From positions 62,001 to 126,000 of the forward strand of contig JANXEO010000001.1 in assembly GCA_025058215.1 (NCBI GenBank): a stretch of DNA of 64,000 bases. Reading direction: 5' to 3'. The notes under the pieces were generated by a model. That model ran no database searches and was not told the DNA's origin. It worked only from the letters and a program-made list of their open reading frames with translations. A program made the translations under genes and the position numbers. Source of the DNA: Candidatus Methanomethylicia archaeon. GTDB taxonomy: Archaea > Thermoproteota > Methanomethylicia > Culexarchaeales > Culexarchaeaceae. Below, piece after piece: positions 1 to 9,599 of the stretch; position 1 is the first letter of the stretch; every line of letters begins with the position of its first letter.

Positions 1-496
1 TAATTCTTCTGTAATTTGGACTATCTGTTCCACTGGACCAATACTCAAAACTACATCCGCTATTAATTAAATCATCAATTAACATTTTTTCAATAGCATC
101 CAATTCCCTTTTGCAAATATTCAAAAAGTATTCTCTACCACTATGGGTTGATGCAATTTCATGAATATTTAAATTATATTTACGTTCAACTTGAACTTCA
201 ACTGGAAGACCATTCCTATCAGCGTAAAATGGTAGAAGTACATTGTAACCTCTCATTCTAAAATATCTTCCAATAATATCTATTTGTATATAATGTGCTA
301 AATTACCAACATTCCAAGGACCAGATGTATATGGTGGAGGGGTATCGAAAACTATTACTGGTCTTGGATCATTTATATCGTAATTGAATTTATATATTCC
401 CTCTTTCCACCATAATTCAATAATTTTAGATTCTTCTGACCTATCCCAACGTTTACTCAACAATTTAGGTTTATATTTTTCACCAATAGAAGTCAC
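1..496 (-). CDS. valS: Valyl-tRNA synthetase, N-terminal part (runs off the window)
   Basis: Class I aminoacyl-tRNA synthetase that charges tRNA-Val. Only about the first 165 residues are in the window; the rest lies beyond base 1. The translation shows the class I signature region as DTPPPYTSGPWNVGN, where archaeal ValRS has the HIGH-like motif, followed by RMRGYNVLLPFYADRNGLP, typical of this family. The start is GTG at 496-494 or the TTG just before it; an in-frame TGA directly upstream of that TTG rules out a longer protein. It lies 45 bases downstream of argS on the same strand, so the two may be co-transcribed. Confusion with IleRS or LeuRS is possible but the DRNGLP-type sequence favours ValRS. 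Confidence 0.88.
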   Translation of the reverse strand, partial: MTSIGEKYKPKLLSKRWDRSEESKIIELWWKEGIYKFNYDINDPRPVIVFDTPPPYTSGPWNVGNLAHYIQIDIIGRYFRMRGYNVLLPFYADRNGLPVEVQVERKYNLNIHEIASTHSGREYFLNICKRELDAIEKMLIDDLINSGCSFEYWSSGTDSPNYRRI

Positions 497-541
497 CAAT
501 CAACCATTAAATGTTTATTTACAAAATAAATTTTTCGCAAA

Positions 542-2491
542 CTACATTCTTTTGGGAGCTTCAATACCGAGAATACTTAATCCATTCTTTAAAGTTTTCA
601 TAACGGATTTAACAAGCATAATTCTAGCATTTCTTAACCCTCTATCTTCACATCTCAAAACCGGAAGATTATCATAGAATAGATTGAAATCCATAGCTAA
701 ATTATTAAGGTATACACATAGAGATTCAAAACTTAATTTTGAAATAGTTTCAGATATAACTTCTGGAAATTTTGCTACATCTACTATTAACTTATGTTCA
801 AGGGGATTCATTAATTTGTAAACATCATAATCACTATAATCCCAATCAACTTTTGCTAAAATATTATATGCTCTCGCATGAGCATACTGTATGAAGGGAC
901 CGCTATTCTGATTAAAATCTAAAGCTTTATTCCAATCGAAAATTATTCTCTTATTTGGAGATACAGAAAGTATTGCATATCTTATAGCCCCTACAGCAAC
1001 AATTTCAGCTATATTTCTAACATCAGATACACTTAAATTTGGATTCCTCTTAGAAACCTCAATTTCACATCTCTTCACAGCTTCTTCAAATAAACTATCT
1101 AGATCTACATATCTACCACGTCTACTAGACATTTTAAATCCAGGTAAATGAACAAGTTCATATGAATAATGTATTAAGTTCAAAGCATAATCTATAAATC
1201 CCATACATGCAAGAGCCACCCTTAATTGAAGTTGAGCTAAAGATTGTTCATTACCAATAACATGTATAACCATATCAGCATCTTTAAATTGCCTCAAAGT
1301 ATAAGCTATATCTCTAGTCGTATACAGAGTTCTACCATCAGATCTAGTTAATGTTAACTTAGGAATTTCATGAGATTCAACAATATTTAGTATTTTTTTC
1401 AAACCAAGCTTTCTACATACAGATTCAACGTCGAAAACCATCACATCATCGTACTTCACAAAACCAGATTTCTTAAGTTTATCTAAAACTGTATAAACAT
1501 CTCCACTCCAAACAACATCACTTTCCCAATCCCAAAATTCATGATGAATATTAAATTTAGAAAGAGATTCTTTAAATCCATCAATAACCATTGTGCAAAG
1601 TTCACGAACCACACTTTTAACGTAACTTGAACCACGTTCATAATCTAAATCAAGCTTATTAATTGAAGTTATAGGATCTGGATCTAAATCAACGTAATTA
1701 GCTAAAACATCAAATAAAACTGTATTTCTTTCCCTCAATTCATTAGCAATTGAAACCCATTCTGAAAGTTCAGAATTTAATTTAGCAATCTCATTAACAT
1801 CTGGGTTTGGAAAAGCTTTTAGAGAAGCTAAACGATTCTTTAAATGTTTAATTTCAACAAGACAATTGGTAATTGCATAAATTAAACCTACAAAATGATC
1901 AGATTTCATATTACATTTAACTTTATCTTTCACACCCATATAACCATAAGTTGCTATGGCAACTTGAAGACCAACATCATCAATATAGAAGTGTGTTCTA
2001 ACTTTATGACCAATAAATCTTAAAAGTCTAGCTAAACTATCACCTAAAATAGCATTTCTACCAGCACCTATATGAAGAGGATGAATTGGATTTGCACTAG
2101 TATGTTCAACAACAATCCTCAACACTTTATCGATTTGAATAGATCCATACATATCGCCTAGAGATTCAATAGCATTAAAAGTTAAATAGGCCAATTTAGG
2201 ATAATTAACTTTAAAATTAACGTATCCACTGATGGCATTAACTGAACTTACTAATTCAAATTTGGAAGTATCAATTTTTGAAGTTATACTATAAGCTAAT
2301 TCTATGGGATTTAAATTTAGAGATTTTGCAATGTTAAATGTTGGAAAAGCAATATCAGCTTCAATATTGCTTGGAGGATATTCAAGGAATATATTGATGG
2401 TTGGAGTTGGATAACCAAGTTCAGATAGAGCTTTTGAAATAGCATTAGTACATTCAATTTTAAATGCTCCAAATGGATTATGTGAAGTCAT
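542..2491 (-). CDS. argS: Arginyl-tRNA synthetase
   Basis: Class I synthetase charging tRNA-Arg in the cytoplasm. The HIGH motif appears as HPLHIGAGRNA about 140 residues in, the KMSKS equivalent as KMSSRRG, and the C-terminal anticodon-binding domain ends in the family hallmark LGIEAPKRM. About 650 residues is slightly long for the family. The reading frame is open a further 57 bases upstream, but the residues there are hydrophobic and unlike the family, and the ATG at 2491-2489 starts the typical N-terminal add-on domain, so that start is preferred. It is followed by valS on the same strand. Identity is secure; the start is likely. Confidence 0.95.
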   Translation of the reverse strand: MTSHNPFGAFKIECTNAISKALSELGYPTPTINIFLEYPPSNIEADIAFPTFNIAKSLNLNPIELAYSITSKIDTSKFELVSSVNAISGYVNFKVNYPKLAYLTFNAIESLGDMYGSIQIDKVLRIVVEHTSANPIHPLHIGAGRNAILGDSLARLLRFIGHKVRTHFYIDDVGLQVAIATYGYMGVKDKVKCNMKSDHFVGLIYAITNCLVEIKHLKNRLASLKAFPNPDVNEIAKLNSELSEWVSIANELRERNTVLFDVLANYVDLDPDPITSINKLDLDYERGSSYVKSVVRELCTMVIDGFKESLSKFNIHHEFWDWESDVVWSGDVYTVLDKLKKSGFVKYDDVMVFDVESVCRKLGLKKILNIVESHEIPKLTLTRSDGRTLYTTRDIAYTLRQFKDADMVIHVIGNEQSLAQLQLRVALACMGFIDYALNLIHYSYELVHLPGFKMSSRRGRYVDLDSLFEEAVKRCEIEVSKRNPNLSVSDVRNIAEIVAVGAIRYAILSVSPNKRIIFDWNKALDFNQNSGPFIQYAHARAYNILAKVDWDYSDYDVYKLMNPLEHKLIVDVAKFPEVISETISKLSFESLCVYLNNLAMDFNLFYDNLPVLRCEDRGLRNARIMLVKSVMKTLKNGLSILGIEAPKRM

Positions 2492-2554
2492 ATTCTCATG
2501 GAAAAATATTAATAGGACACATATAAAATTAGAGTTACATTCATTCATTGTATA

Positions 2555-3733
2555 TTAATATTCAAACTTCTTTGGAGGTTTAAGAAGCAAGGATGTAAAA
2601 GCTGCAGTCATAGATGCAAAGGCTAGGAGAAGTAGTATTTGATTATAGGAACCGAATACAGAGTATAGATATCCACTAAGCCAACCTGAAATTAAGCCAG
2701 CCCATGCTTTAGCAGTATAAGTTAAACCATAATTAGTTGTAGCATAGTAAGAACCATAGTAATCACCTATAATAGATGGATAAAAGGCGAATGGTGAGCC
2801 TCCAAATAAAGCGATTAGAAAACTTAATAACACGAACATTACAGCATTACTTCCAAGATAAATTATGCTAAAAGTTGATGCTCCAAGTAACATATAAAAT
2901 ATGAACATAGCTTTAACTCTACCAAGAACATCAGAAGAAGCTCCAGCAATAATTCTACTTAAACCATTACCAATTGGAAATACTATCAATGCTAAATTTA
3001 TATATTCACTAGGAATATTGAGAGATTTAGCAAACATTTTAAGTTGAGCTGCAAAAATCAATACTATAGCTACAGTGAAGATGAAAGAGAAGTATATGAG
3101 AGGCCACTGCCAAGTTAATACCATATCTAAAGGTTTAAAATCTTTACTTGTAGATTTTCTCACTTTAACTTTATCTGAGGATGTTGGATAAGAATACATA
3201 GATGAAGCTATTAAAGTTGTAATTAATATGATGATACCTGTAGATTGAAAGGTATATGTTAAACCACGATTTTCAATCATCCACTGAATAATTAAATTGA
3301 ATATTGCAGTACCAGAACCAAAACCAAATACAACTATTCCGGTAGCTAAACCACGTCTTTCAGGAAACCATTTAATAGCTAATGCTGTGGAAATTCCATA
3401 AAGCACACCTACACCTAAACCTCCAAAACCATAAGATAAGTATAAATGCCAAGGTGATGAAAGCCATGATGAAAATATAAAGCCAAAACCACAGATCAAT
3501 GATGCGATTACAGCTATTTTCCTTGCACCATAAGTATCTGCTAGAAATCCTGAAAAAGGTTGAATGAAAGTTGAAGTATAAGTGAATATTGTAAAAGCTA
3601 AACCAACAATAGCGGAATCCCATTTGAAAACCGTTATAATTGAATCTGCAAATAAAGACCACGAATATTGATATATGCTTATAACCATCATAACTACTAC
3701 AGCTAGACAGAGGAGTATTACCTTACGCTCCAA
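2555..3733 (-). CDS. MFS transporter, oxalate/formate antiporter (OFA) type
   Basis: Membrane carrier of about 392 residues with roughly twelve hydrophobic segments by eye. The N-terminal half carries features of the OFA family: QPFSGFLADTYGARK in the loop between helices 2 and 3, and GLGVGVLYG in helix 4. It begins at TTG (3733), just after a GGTG ribosome-binding-like sequence and an AT-rich TATA-like stretch at about 3750-3762. The substrate cannot be read from sequence: known family members carry oxalate, formate or other small organic anions. A monocarboxylate or formate substrate would make sense beside the C1 island, but that is inference only. Its nearest neighbour upstream is the SAM hydrolase family gene. 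Confidence 0.8.
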   Translation of the reverse strand: MERKVILLCLAVVVMMVISIYQYSWSLFADSIITVFKWDSAIVGLAFTIFTYTSTFIQPFSGFLADTYGARKIAVIASLICGFGFIFSSWLSSPWHLYLSYGFGGLGVGVLYGISTALAIKWFPERRGLATGIVVFGFGSGTAIFNLIIQWMIENRGLTYTFQSTGIIILITTLIASSMYSYPTSSDKVKVRKSTSKDFKPLDMVLTWQWPLIYFSFIFTVAIVLIFAAQLKMFAKSLNIPSEYINLALIVFPIGNGLSRIIAGASSDVLGRVKAMFIFYMLLGASTFSIIYLGSNAVMFVLLSFLIALFGGSPFAFYPSIIGDYYGSYYATTNYGLTYTAKAWAGLISGWLSGYLYSVFGSYNQILLLLAFASMTAAFTSLLLKPPKKFEY

Positions 3734-3786
3734 ATTTCAACACCAAAATAATTAAATAACTTAAAGTAATCAATGAAGATAAAAAA

Positions 3787-4599
3787 TTAACTATTAACAG
3801 CTTTTCGTAAAATCAATTTATCACCAATACTAATTTTGAAAAATATAGCTGCTGAACCTTGATTAATAGATAGCTCAAGTTGCTCACCACTACCAATTAT
3901 AGCAAGTGGATGCCCAATTGGAACTTCACAATAAGATTTACACATCCTAAATATCAAACATCTATTGTTAATAATGATACTTATCACATCACCATCATGT
4001 ATACCAATTGAATTTAAATGTTCATGAAAAATATTTGTAACCACATTACCAAAATCATCAATGTATATAACTTCACCTTCAATTGAATTACCCCTAACAA
4101 TAGGTTTAGCAAAATCTGGAATTACTGGATCAAATATCTCAGGTCCAAATTCTGATGGTGGAACCCCAATAGCTAAATATGCTGCAACAGGGCTAAAAAT
4201 ATCTCTACCATGAAAAGTCCTTGAAATAGTTCTGAGCATATACTTTTCATTTGAAATTAAATAGATGTGTTTAATTCCATCAACCATTGCTGATGGAATT
4301 AGAATACCATTATCTGGACCTACATATAAAGCTCTACTAGTTTCAATTACTATTGGACGCCTAGATCCACCGACCCCAGGATCCACTACAGCAACATGAA
4401 TAGTTCCATTTGGGAAGTATTTTGAAGCTCTAGTAAGGAGATAAGCACCCATACGAATATTAAATTTTTCCACAGAATGTGATATATCAACTATATTAAC
4501 TTCAGGACATATTGAAAATATAACTGCTTTCATTTCAGCAATATATGAATCTTTTAAACCAAAATCAGTTAATAGAGTTATTATAGGTTTAGAAGGCAT
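3787..4599 (-). CDS. S-adenosyl-L-methionine hydrolase (adenosine-forming), DUF62 family
   Basis: Predicted cytoplasmic enzyme of about 270 residues in the SAM hydroxide adenosyltransferase family (relatives of fluorinase and chlorinase), which splits SAM to adenosine and methionine with water. Visible family features are the N-terminal LLTDFGLKDSYIAEMK, the DISH segment, the DPGVGGSRR loop, and YVGPDNG, followed by a C-terminal beta-rich domain with DDFGNVVTN. It has an ATG start. There is no sign of a halogenase-specific neighbourhood, so the hydrolase role is the conservative call. The biological role in archaea is poorly defined; control of SAM level or adenosine supply is inference. Confidence 0.88.
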   Translation of the reverse strand: MPSKPIITLLTDFGLKDSYIAEMKAVIFSICPEVNIVDISHSVEKFNIRMGAYLLTRASKYFPNGTIHVAVVDPGVGGSRRPIVIETSRALYVGPDNGILIPSAMVDGIKHIYLISNEKYMLRTISRTFHGRDIFSPVAAYLAIGVPPSEFGPEIFDPVIPDFAKPIVRGNSIEGEVIYIDDFGNVVTNIFHEHLNSIGIHDGDVISIIINNRCLIFRMCKSYCEVPIGHPLAIIGSGEQLELSINQGSAAIFFKISIGDKLILRKAVNS

Positions 4600-4640
4600 T
4601 TAAATCACTAAATCTTCTAAGTCAAATGTTGTAAAATAAT

Positions 4641-5789
4641 TTATCTAAAATGGAATTTTAAAGATATTAACCCAGCAAACATAAATAATAAGCACATAAT
4701 TAAATAAATTATCCAAACTCCAAATAGATCTGCTAAGAATCCAACTATAATTGGTCCTATTGAACTAAAGAACCACGAAGAAGTTAATAAAACACCATAA
4801 GTTAAACCCATCACCCCCTTTAAAGCATTACTTGAAGCAATTGAGTAAATTAAAGGCCAAGTACCAAGCATAAACATCAATAGGAAAATAAGAAGTAGTA
4901 TTGTTAATGGAATACTCTTAGTAAATGCTATTAGAAGTGAAAAAATAGACATGGAAAACAATCCAAAGATAATAACTCTAGTTTCACTTCCAGATTTAAA
5001 TAATAAACCTGTGAGTGTAGGTCCTAAGAATCCTCCGAAAAGCGTTAATGCAAATATATAGTTTGCTTGTCCTTTGCTTAAGCCAATGAAATTGAGATAT
5101 GTTGTTGTAAAAGTTAACGTTATTCTATAACAAGCAGCCATTACACTCAAGATAGTAAGGGGAATGAAAATTACCTTCAGAATTTCGATTATACTTCTAA
5201 AGTTAAGTTTAAGTTTATATTGAAATTGAGATTTTACAACGATATTTGAAGTGAAGTATTTGAGAATTACACTAAGAATAATCGTTGTAAATCCATATGA
5301 TAGTAATGTAAAACGCCAATTAGTTGCTTCAGATAGAAATTCGGTAAGGGCGAAAACTATTGGAAGAGATAAATCTCCAGAAGCACTTACAAAACTCAAA
5401 AATCTACCTTTAAAGTCAACATATTGATTTGTAGTCATGGAGTATATTGTTGGATGGGTAAAAGATGCGCCAAAACTCATAATACACACTGAGATAAGGA
5501 AAAATTTAAAATCAAAAGATAAACCCATTAATAAAGTTCCAAAACCAAGCATAAAAACACAAAGAAAAATGATTTTTGAAAAATGAATTCTATCAGCTAA
5601 ATAACCAGTGAATACTTGTAATAAAACCATAAATATAGTTGAAGCTGTCATTAGTAAACCTTGATCAAAATAGCTTAAATTCCATTCATACTTTAAGGTA
5701 ATTATAATGGCTGGGATTAATGAAGTTATGAAATCATTTATAAAATGCACTATTGAGAGGAAAATCCAAATACTGGAACATTTATACAT
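4641..5789 (-). CDS. MFS transporter, fosmidomycin-resistance-like
   Basis: Polytopic membrane carrier with about twelve hydrophobic segments. The start VHFINDFITSLIPAI resembles the Fsr-like branch of the MFS, where HxxNDxxxS..PA in helix 1 is typical; the loop GYLADRIHF follows helix 2. The open frame begins at GTG 5810, but a TATA-like TTTTTAAACA at 5821-5830 puts the transcription start near 5800, so the ATG at 5789 is preferred. The substrate is unknown; efflux of a small molecule is the family norm. The gene diverges from the CBS-domain gene, sharing a 90-base promoter region with it. Confidence 0.75.
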   Translation of the reverse strand: MYKCSSIWIFLSIVHFINDFITSLIPAIIITLKYEWNLSYFDQGLLMTASTIFMVLLQVFTGYLADRIHFSKIIFLCVFMLGFGTLLMGLSFDFKFFLISVCIMSFGASFTHPTIYSMTTNQYVDFKGRFLSFVSASGDLSLPIVFALTEFLSEATNWRFTLLSYGFTTIILSVILKYFTSNIVVKSQFQYKLKLNFRSIIEILKVIFIPLTILSVMAACYRITLTFTTTYLNFIGLSKGQANYIFALTLFGGFLGPTLTGLLFKSGSETRVIIFGLFSMSIFSLLIAFTKSIPLTILLLIFLLMFMLGTWPLIYSIASSNALKGVMGLTYGVLLTSSWFFSSIGPIIVGFLADLFGVWIIYLIMCLLFMFAGLISLKFHFR

Positions 5790-5820
5790 AATAAAAAATA
5801 TAAGATTCACTTAAAAAGAA

Positions 5821-5893
5821 TTTTTAAACATTACATTTCAAAACCATCTTTAAAAAGAGAAGAATTTTAATAATTTTAATAAAGTATTTAAAT
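5821..5893. promoter_or_regulatory. Divergent promoter region between the MFS and CBS genes
   Basis: Two TATA-like elements face opposite ways: TTTTTAAACA (5821-5830) for the minus-strand transporter and GTATTTAAAT (5884-5893) for the CBS gene. With the archaeal spacing of about 26 bases from TATA to the transcription start, they predict starts near 5800 on the minus strand and 5913 on the plus strand. Both fall after the first in-frame start codons, which is why the downstream ATGs are chosen for both genes. Confidence 0.5.
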
Positions 5894-5926
5894 TCTAACT
5901 AAATGTTACTTTTTGGAGACTTATTT

Positions 5927-6364
5927 ATGTCATATCTTGTTAAGAATTATATGAGGAAAGATGTGTATACCATAGATTCTGAAAGTACAGCTTTAGAAGC
6001 TTCGAAAAATATGTTAGAGAAAAATAGTGGATATTTAATTGTCTTAGAAAAGAATAAACCAGTGGGTGTAGTTACTGAAAGAGATCTCGTATTTAAGGTT
6101 ATGGCTTTGGGGAAAGATCCATCAAAAATTAAAGTTAAAGAAATAATGAGTCAACCAATAGTGACTATAGATCCAGATGCAACATTAGATGAAGCAGTTG
6201 ATTTAATGGTTAAATATGATTTAAGAAGGATACCAGTAGTAAGGGGCGGAATAATATATGGAATATTTACTACAAGAGATTTAGCAAAACACTTTAAAGA
6301 ATATGAAGAAAAGATTTTAAGAGATATTATTAGAATTATATCAAGATTCTCAGTACCATTCTAA
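5927..6364 (+). CDS. Tandem CBS-domain protein
   Basis: Small soluble protein of 145 residues made of two CBS domains, about residues 5-60 and 70-125. CBS pairs usually bind adenine nucleotides or SAM and regulate a partner. Visible features are GVVTERDLVFKVM at the end of the first domain and LRRIPVVRGGIIYGIFTTRDL in the second. An ATG eight codons upstream (5903) is in frame but lies before the predicted transcription start; the ATG at 5927 has a GGAG about 9 bases ahead of it. No effector domain is fused. Partner unknown. Confidence 0.9.
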   Translation: MSYLVKNYMRKDVYTIDSESTALEASKNMLEKNSGYLIVLEKNKPVGVVTERDLVFKVMALGKDPSKIKVKEIMSQPIVTIDPDATLDEAVDLMVKYDLRRIPVVRGGIIYGIFTTRDLAKHFKEYEEKILRDIIRIISRFSVPF

Positions 6365-6564
6365 ATAATATATTTTTCATCACAATTTTCAACGATTCAT
6401 TAAGGTACAAGGTAATTAAAACTAAGTAACATCATTACTACACTTCACCTCAAACGTTTAGAAAAAATTGTAATAAATTGTGATACTTATTACTATAATG
6501 ATTAAAATTATCGAAATTAGAAAATTTTAATGGTAGGTTATACTCAACTTATTCATGGTAAATA
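6365..6564. other. AT-rich intergenic stretch
   Basis: Two hundred bases with no coding frame of interest, no tRNA-like fold and no clear repeat. It presumably holds the terminator of the CBS gene and the promoter of the next gene; several AT-only tracts could serve as TATA boxes and none stands out. Confidence 0.5.
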
Positions 6565-7734
6565 ATGATATCAAAGGATAGAATAGATATTGCTTGTAAA
6601 ATTTTAATGGATTTTGCTAATAGAACAAGTTTAATTGGAATAGAGAAACCTAAACGTTATTTATGGACAGATGCATTTGCAGTATGCAATTTCCTAGCAT
6701 TACATAAGTTTACTAATAATGAAAAATATTTGGATTTAGCATTAAAATTGATTGATCAAGTACATCATGTACTAGGTAAACATCGTGGAGATGATGGCAG
6801 AGTTGGATGGATTAGTGGACTTAGTAATGAAGAAGCTGAAAAACATCCTACAATTGGTGGTTTAAGAATTGGTAAGAAATTGCCTGAGAGGAAACATGAT
6901 GAACCATTAGATTGGAATTTAGAGTGGGATAGAGATGGACAATACTATCATTATCTAACAAAATGGATGCATACATTAAATAAGGTTTTCATAGTTACTA
7001 AAGATGAAAAATATCTTGCGTGGGCTATTGAACTTGCTAAAAAGGCTCATTCAGCTTTTACATATACAACTCCAGAGGGGAAGAGAAAGATATATTGGAA
7101 GATGAGTATAGATTTAACTAGAGCATTAGTGGAATCTATGGGTCAACATGATCCATTAGATGGATATATCACATATAATGAAATTCAGATTTTGTCATTA
7201 AAATTAAAAGATCTTCCAATTCTTGAAGAAGAAATAAAGGATATATTTGAAATTATGAAATCTGAAGAATATTGGGTTACAAATGATCCACTTGGAATAG
7301 GGGAATTACTTTCATCTGCATATAAAGTTGCTGAACTTATATCTATTGGAAGTTCTATAGATATTGAACTATTATTGAAGGTGCTTAAAGCAGCTTATAT
7401 AAGTCTAGAAGTATATTTGAGGGAGGGAGTATTTAGTCTACCAGCACAATATAGACTTCCATTTAGAGAATTTGGATTATCAATAGGATTGAAGGCTACA
7501 GTTAAAATGAGGGAATTAATAGATAAAAATGAAGTATTGAATGTTGATGAAGTTAAATCATTAGTAAAGTTAATTTCATCGTATATTCCAATAGCAGAGA
7601 AAATTGAGAATTTCTGGCTTGAAGATAAAAATAGAAAATCTAGAACTTGGAAGGAACATAGAGATATAAATGAAGTTATGCTCGTTACAAGTTTAATTCC
7701 AAATGGATATATTGGCGTTTACATAAATGAATAA
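6565..7734 (+). CDS. Uncharacterised protein, possibly an (alpha/alpha) toroid (six-hairpin glycosidase-like)
   Basis: A 389-residue soluble, mostly helical protein. I do not recognise an assigned function. Repeated helix pairs such as YLDLALKLIDQVHH and YLAWAIELAKKAH, with aromatic and acidic residues in loops (EWDRDGQYYHYLTKWMH, GQHDPLDGY), resemble the (alpha/alpha)6 toroid of six-hairpin glycosidases and sugar epimerases. No signal peptide is present, so it acts in the cytoplasm. The ATG at 6565 fits the frame; another ATG ten bases upstream is out of frame. It is followed closely by the ttuA-like gene, with no clear functional link. A sugar-active enzyme is a weak inference. Confidence 0.65.
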   Translation: MISKDRIDIACKILMDFANRTSLIGIEKPKRYLWTDAFAVCNFLALHKFTNNEKYLDLALKLIDQVHHVLGKHRGDDGRVGWISGLSNEEAEKHPTIGGLRIGKKLPERKHDEPLDWNLEWDRDGQYYHYLTKWMHTLNKVFIVTKDEKYLAWAIELAKKAHSAFTYTTPEGKRKIYWKMSIDLTRALVESMGQHDPLDGYITYNEIQILSLKLKDLPILEEEIKDIFEIMKSEEYWVTNDPLGIGELLSSAYKVAELISIGSSIDIELLLKVLKAAYISLEVYLREGVFSLPAQYRLPFREFGLSIGLKATVKMRELIDKNEVLNVDEVKSLVKLISSYIPIAEKIENFWLEDKNRKSRTWKEHRDINEVMLVTSLIPNGYIGVYINE

Positions 7735-7755
7735 ATTGTTTTAGGTGAAGAATTA

Positions 7756-8691
7756 TTGATAATAAAATATTGTGGTAAATGCCATGTAAATGAAGCAAAA
7801 GTTCACGTACCATACATGAAAGTGAGTCTATGTCCTAAATGTTTTAAAGAATTCTACATCAATAGATTAAAAAGGACTATAGAAGATTATAGGATGTTTA
7901 AAGATAGCGATTTATTAGCAATTGCAGTTTCAGGAGGTAAAGATAGCGCAGCATTACTTCACGCATTAAAACAAGCATATCAAAATGTGAAGATGATGGC
8001 AATACATGTAAACCTTGGAATTAAAGACTACTCAGATGACTGTGAAAGAAAGGTGAGAATGTTAACTGAAGAACTTAATGTGGAATTATATGTTTATGAT
8101 TTAAAAAAAGAACTTGAAATTAGCATTGATGATTTTAAGAAAACAAAATTTAGAAATAAAATATGTTCTGTTTGTGGAACTATTAAACGTCATATATTTG
8201 ATGAAATAACAATTAAAATTAAAGCAAATGTTTTGGTAACGGGACATAATATGGATGATATAATAACATTTATGCTATCAAATTTCTTATCACAACGATG
8301 GGATTTACTGGTAAAAATGAAACCTGTTTTACCACCATTAACTCCAAATATGCCAATAAAAGTTAAACCATTAATAAAAACTTCAAGTATTGAAAATATG
8401 CTCTACTGCATATATTCAAATATACCATTTGTAGAAGAAGAATGCCCATATACTAAAGGCGCTGTAAGTTTAAAAACTACTAAATTGATAGAGGATTTAG
8501 CTAAGGAAGCCCCTAACATAAAATATCAAATTTTAAGTGGTTTCTTAAATCTAATACCAATGATAGAAAGAAAAATTGAAAGAGAAAAATTTATTCCATG
8601 TGAAAAATGTGGTTTTCCATCAGCTAATGGGTTATGTGCATACTGTAAAAGAGTGGAATTAGTAAAGAAGATTAAATTTGAACGTAAGTGA
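7756..8691 (+). CDS. ttuA: tRNA 2-thiolation enzyme, TtuA/Ncs6 family
   Basis: PP-loop ATPase that adenylates uridine in tRNA for sulfur transfer; TtuA makes 2-thioribothymidine at position 54, a heat-stabilising modification, and Ncs6 relatives thiolate U34. Seen: an N-terminal zinc finger (CGKC...CPKC), the PP-loop SGGKDSAAL near residue 60, the catalytic and cluster cysteines CSVC and a later CPYTKGA, and a C-terminal zinc finger (CEKC...CAYC). All parts of the family are present at 311 residues. The start is TTG at 7756 with AGGTGA about 8 bases upstream. The sulfur donor is usually a ubiquitin-like protein; a candidate is encoded at 49683-49961. TtuA versus Ncs6 is not fully resolved. 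Confidence 0.85.
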   Translation: MIIKYCGKCHVNEAKVHVPYMKVSLCPKCFKEFYINRLKRTIEDYRMFKDSDLLAIAVSGGKDSAALLHALKQAYQNVKMMAIHVNLGIKDYSDDCERKVRMLTEELNVELYVYDLKKELEISIDDFKKTKFRNKICSVCGTIKRHIFDEITIKIKANVLVTGHNMDDIITFMLSNFLSQRWDLLVKMKPVLPPLTPNMPIKVKPLIKTSSIENMLYCIYSNIPFVEEECPYTKGAVSLKTTKLIEDLAKEAPNIKYQILSGFLNLIPMIERKIEREKFIPCEKCGFPSANGLCAYCKRVELVKKIKFERK

Positions 8692-8735
8692 AATAATATT
8701 AGAAAAATAAACTTCAATTAAATGATTATCGATCG

Positions 8736-9599
8736 GTGTTAAATTTGATTAAACCAGTAAGCCCCTATGCAGCTTTAACAATAACAACTGCTGAGAGAGG
8801 TAAAGTATTAGTAATATCGGATACCCATATAGGATGGGAGGCATCATTAGCTGAAAATAAAATACACATACCTTCACAAACAGGTAAACTATTAAAGAAA
8901 TTAGAAGAAATAATACAGATTGAGAACCCAGAGTGCCTAATAATACTTGGAGATGTTAAACATACAATTGAGAAAATAGGTTTAGAAGAATGGCGTGAAG
9001 TGCCACGATTTCTAGAAAACGTTAAGAGAATAGTGAAAGATGTAGTAATAATACCTGGAAATCATGATGGAGATATAAATATATTAATTCCAGAAGGAGT
9101 AAAATTAGAGCCTCAACAAGGGATAATAATTGATGATATTGGTTTATTTCATGGTCATGCATGGCCTGATATAAGAATTTTAAATTGTAGAACGATGATT
9201 ATAGGACACATACATCCAATAGTAGTATTTAGAGATTGTATGGGATATAAAGTAACTAGTCAAATTTGGGTTAAAGCTCCATGTAATAAGGAGATTCTAG
9301 TTAAAGCTATGTTTAAAAAGTATAAAATTAAGTTTAAAAGTGATGAAGAAATTGATAGAATATTAATAGATGAATTTTCAATTAAACCTAAAGTTGAAAA
9401 TTTAATTGTAATGCCATCATTTAATGATTTCCTAGGTGGAAGAGCTGTAAATAGGATTTCGATTTCTAAAGATGAAGCATTAAAAGATTTTATGGGTCCA
9501 ATATTAAGATCTGGAAGTATAAGTATAGAGGAAGCAGAAATATATTTATTAGATGGAACATTTCTAGGGATGTTAAAGCAATTAACAACAATAAATTGA
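8736..9599 (+). CDS. Calcineurin-like metallophosphoesterase (archaeal COG1407 type)
   Basis: Predicted cytoplasmic two-metal phosphoesterase of 287 residues. The metal-binding motifs are in order: SDTHIGWE, GDVKH, GNHDGD, GHAWPD and GHIHP. This set matches the archaeal Icc-like phosphohydrolase family, often found near DNA helicases; none is seen here. It starts at GTG 8736. The substrate is unknown: nuclease or nucleotide phosphoesterase activities are both possible for the fold. It ends at the edge of the gene-poor gap. Confidence 0.85.
   Translation: MLNLIKPVSPYAALTITTAERGKVLVISDTHIGWEASLAENKIHIPSQTGKLLKKLEEIIQIENPECLIILGDVKHTIEKIGLEEWREVPRFLENVKRIVKDVVIIPGNHDGDINILIPEGVKLEPQQGIIIDDIGLFHGHAWPDIRILNCRTMIIGHIHPIVVFRDCMGYKVTSQIWVKAPCNKEILVKAMFKKYKIKFKSDEEIDRILIDEFSIKPKVENLIVMPSFNDFLGGRAVNRISISKDEALKDFMGPILRSGSISIEEAEIYLLDGTFLGMLKQLTTIN

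Noticed and set aside
384-677. Plus-strand open frame of 97 codons across the valS-argS junction
   Set aside because: It lies antisense to two clear synthetase genes and its residues show no family features.
5903-5926. ATG at 5903 as start of the CBS protein
   Set aside because: The TATA box predicts transcription from about 5913, after this codon; ATG 5927 has a ribosome-binding-like GGAG.
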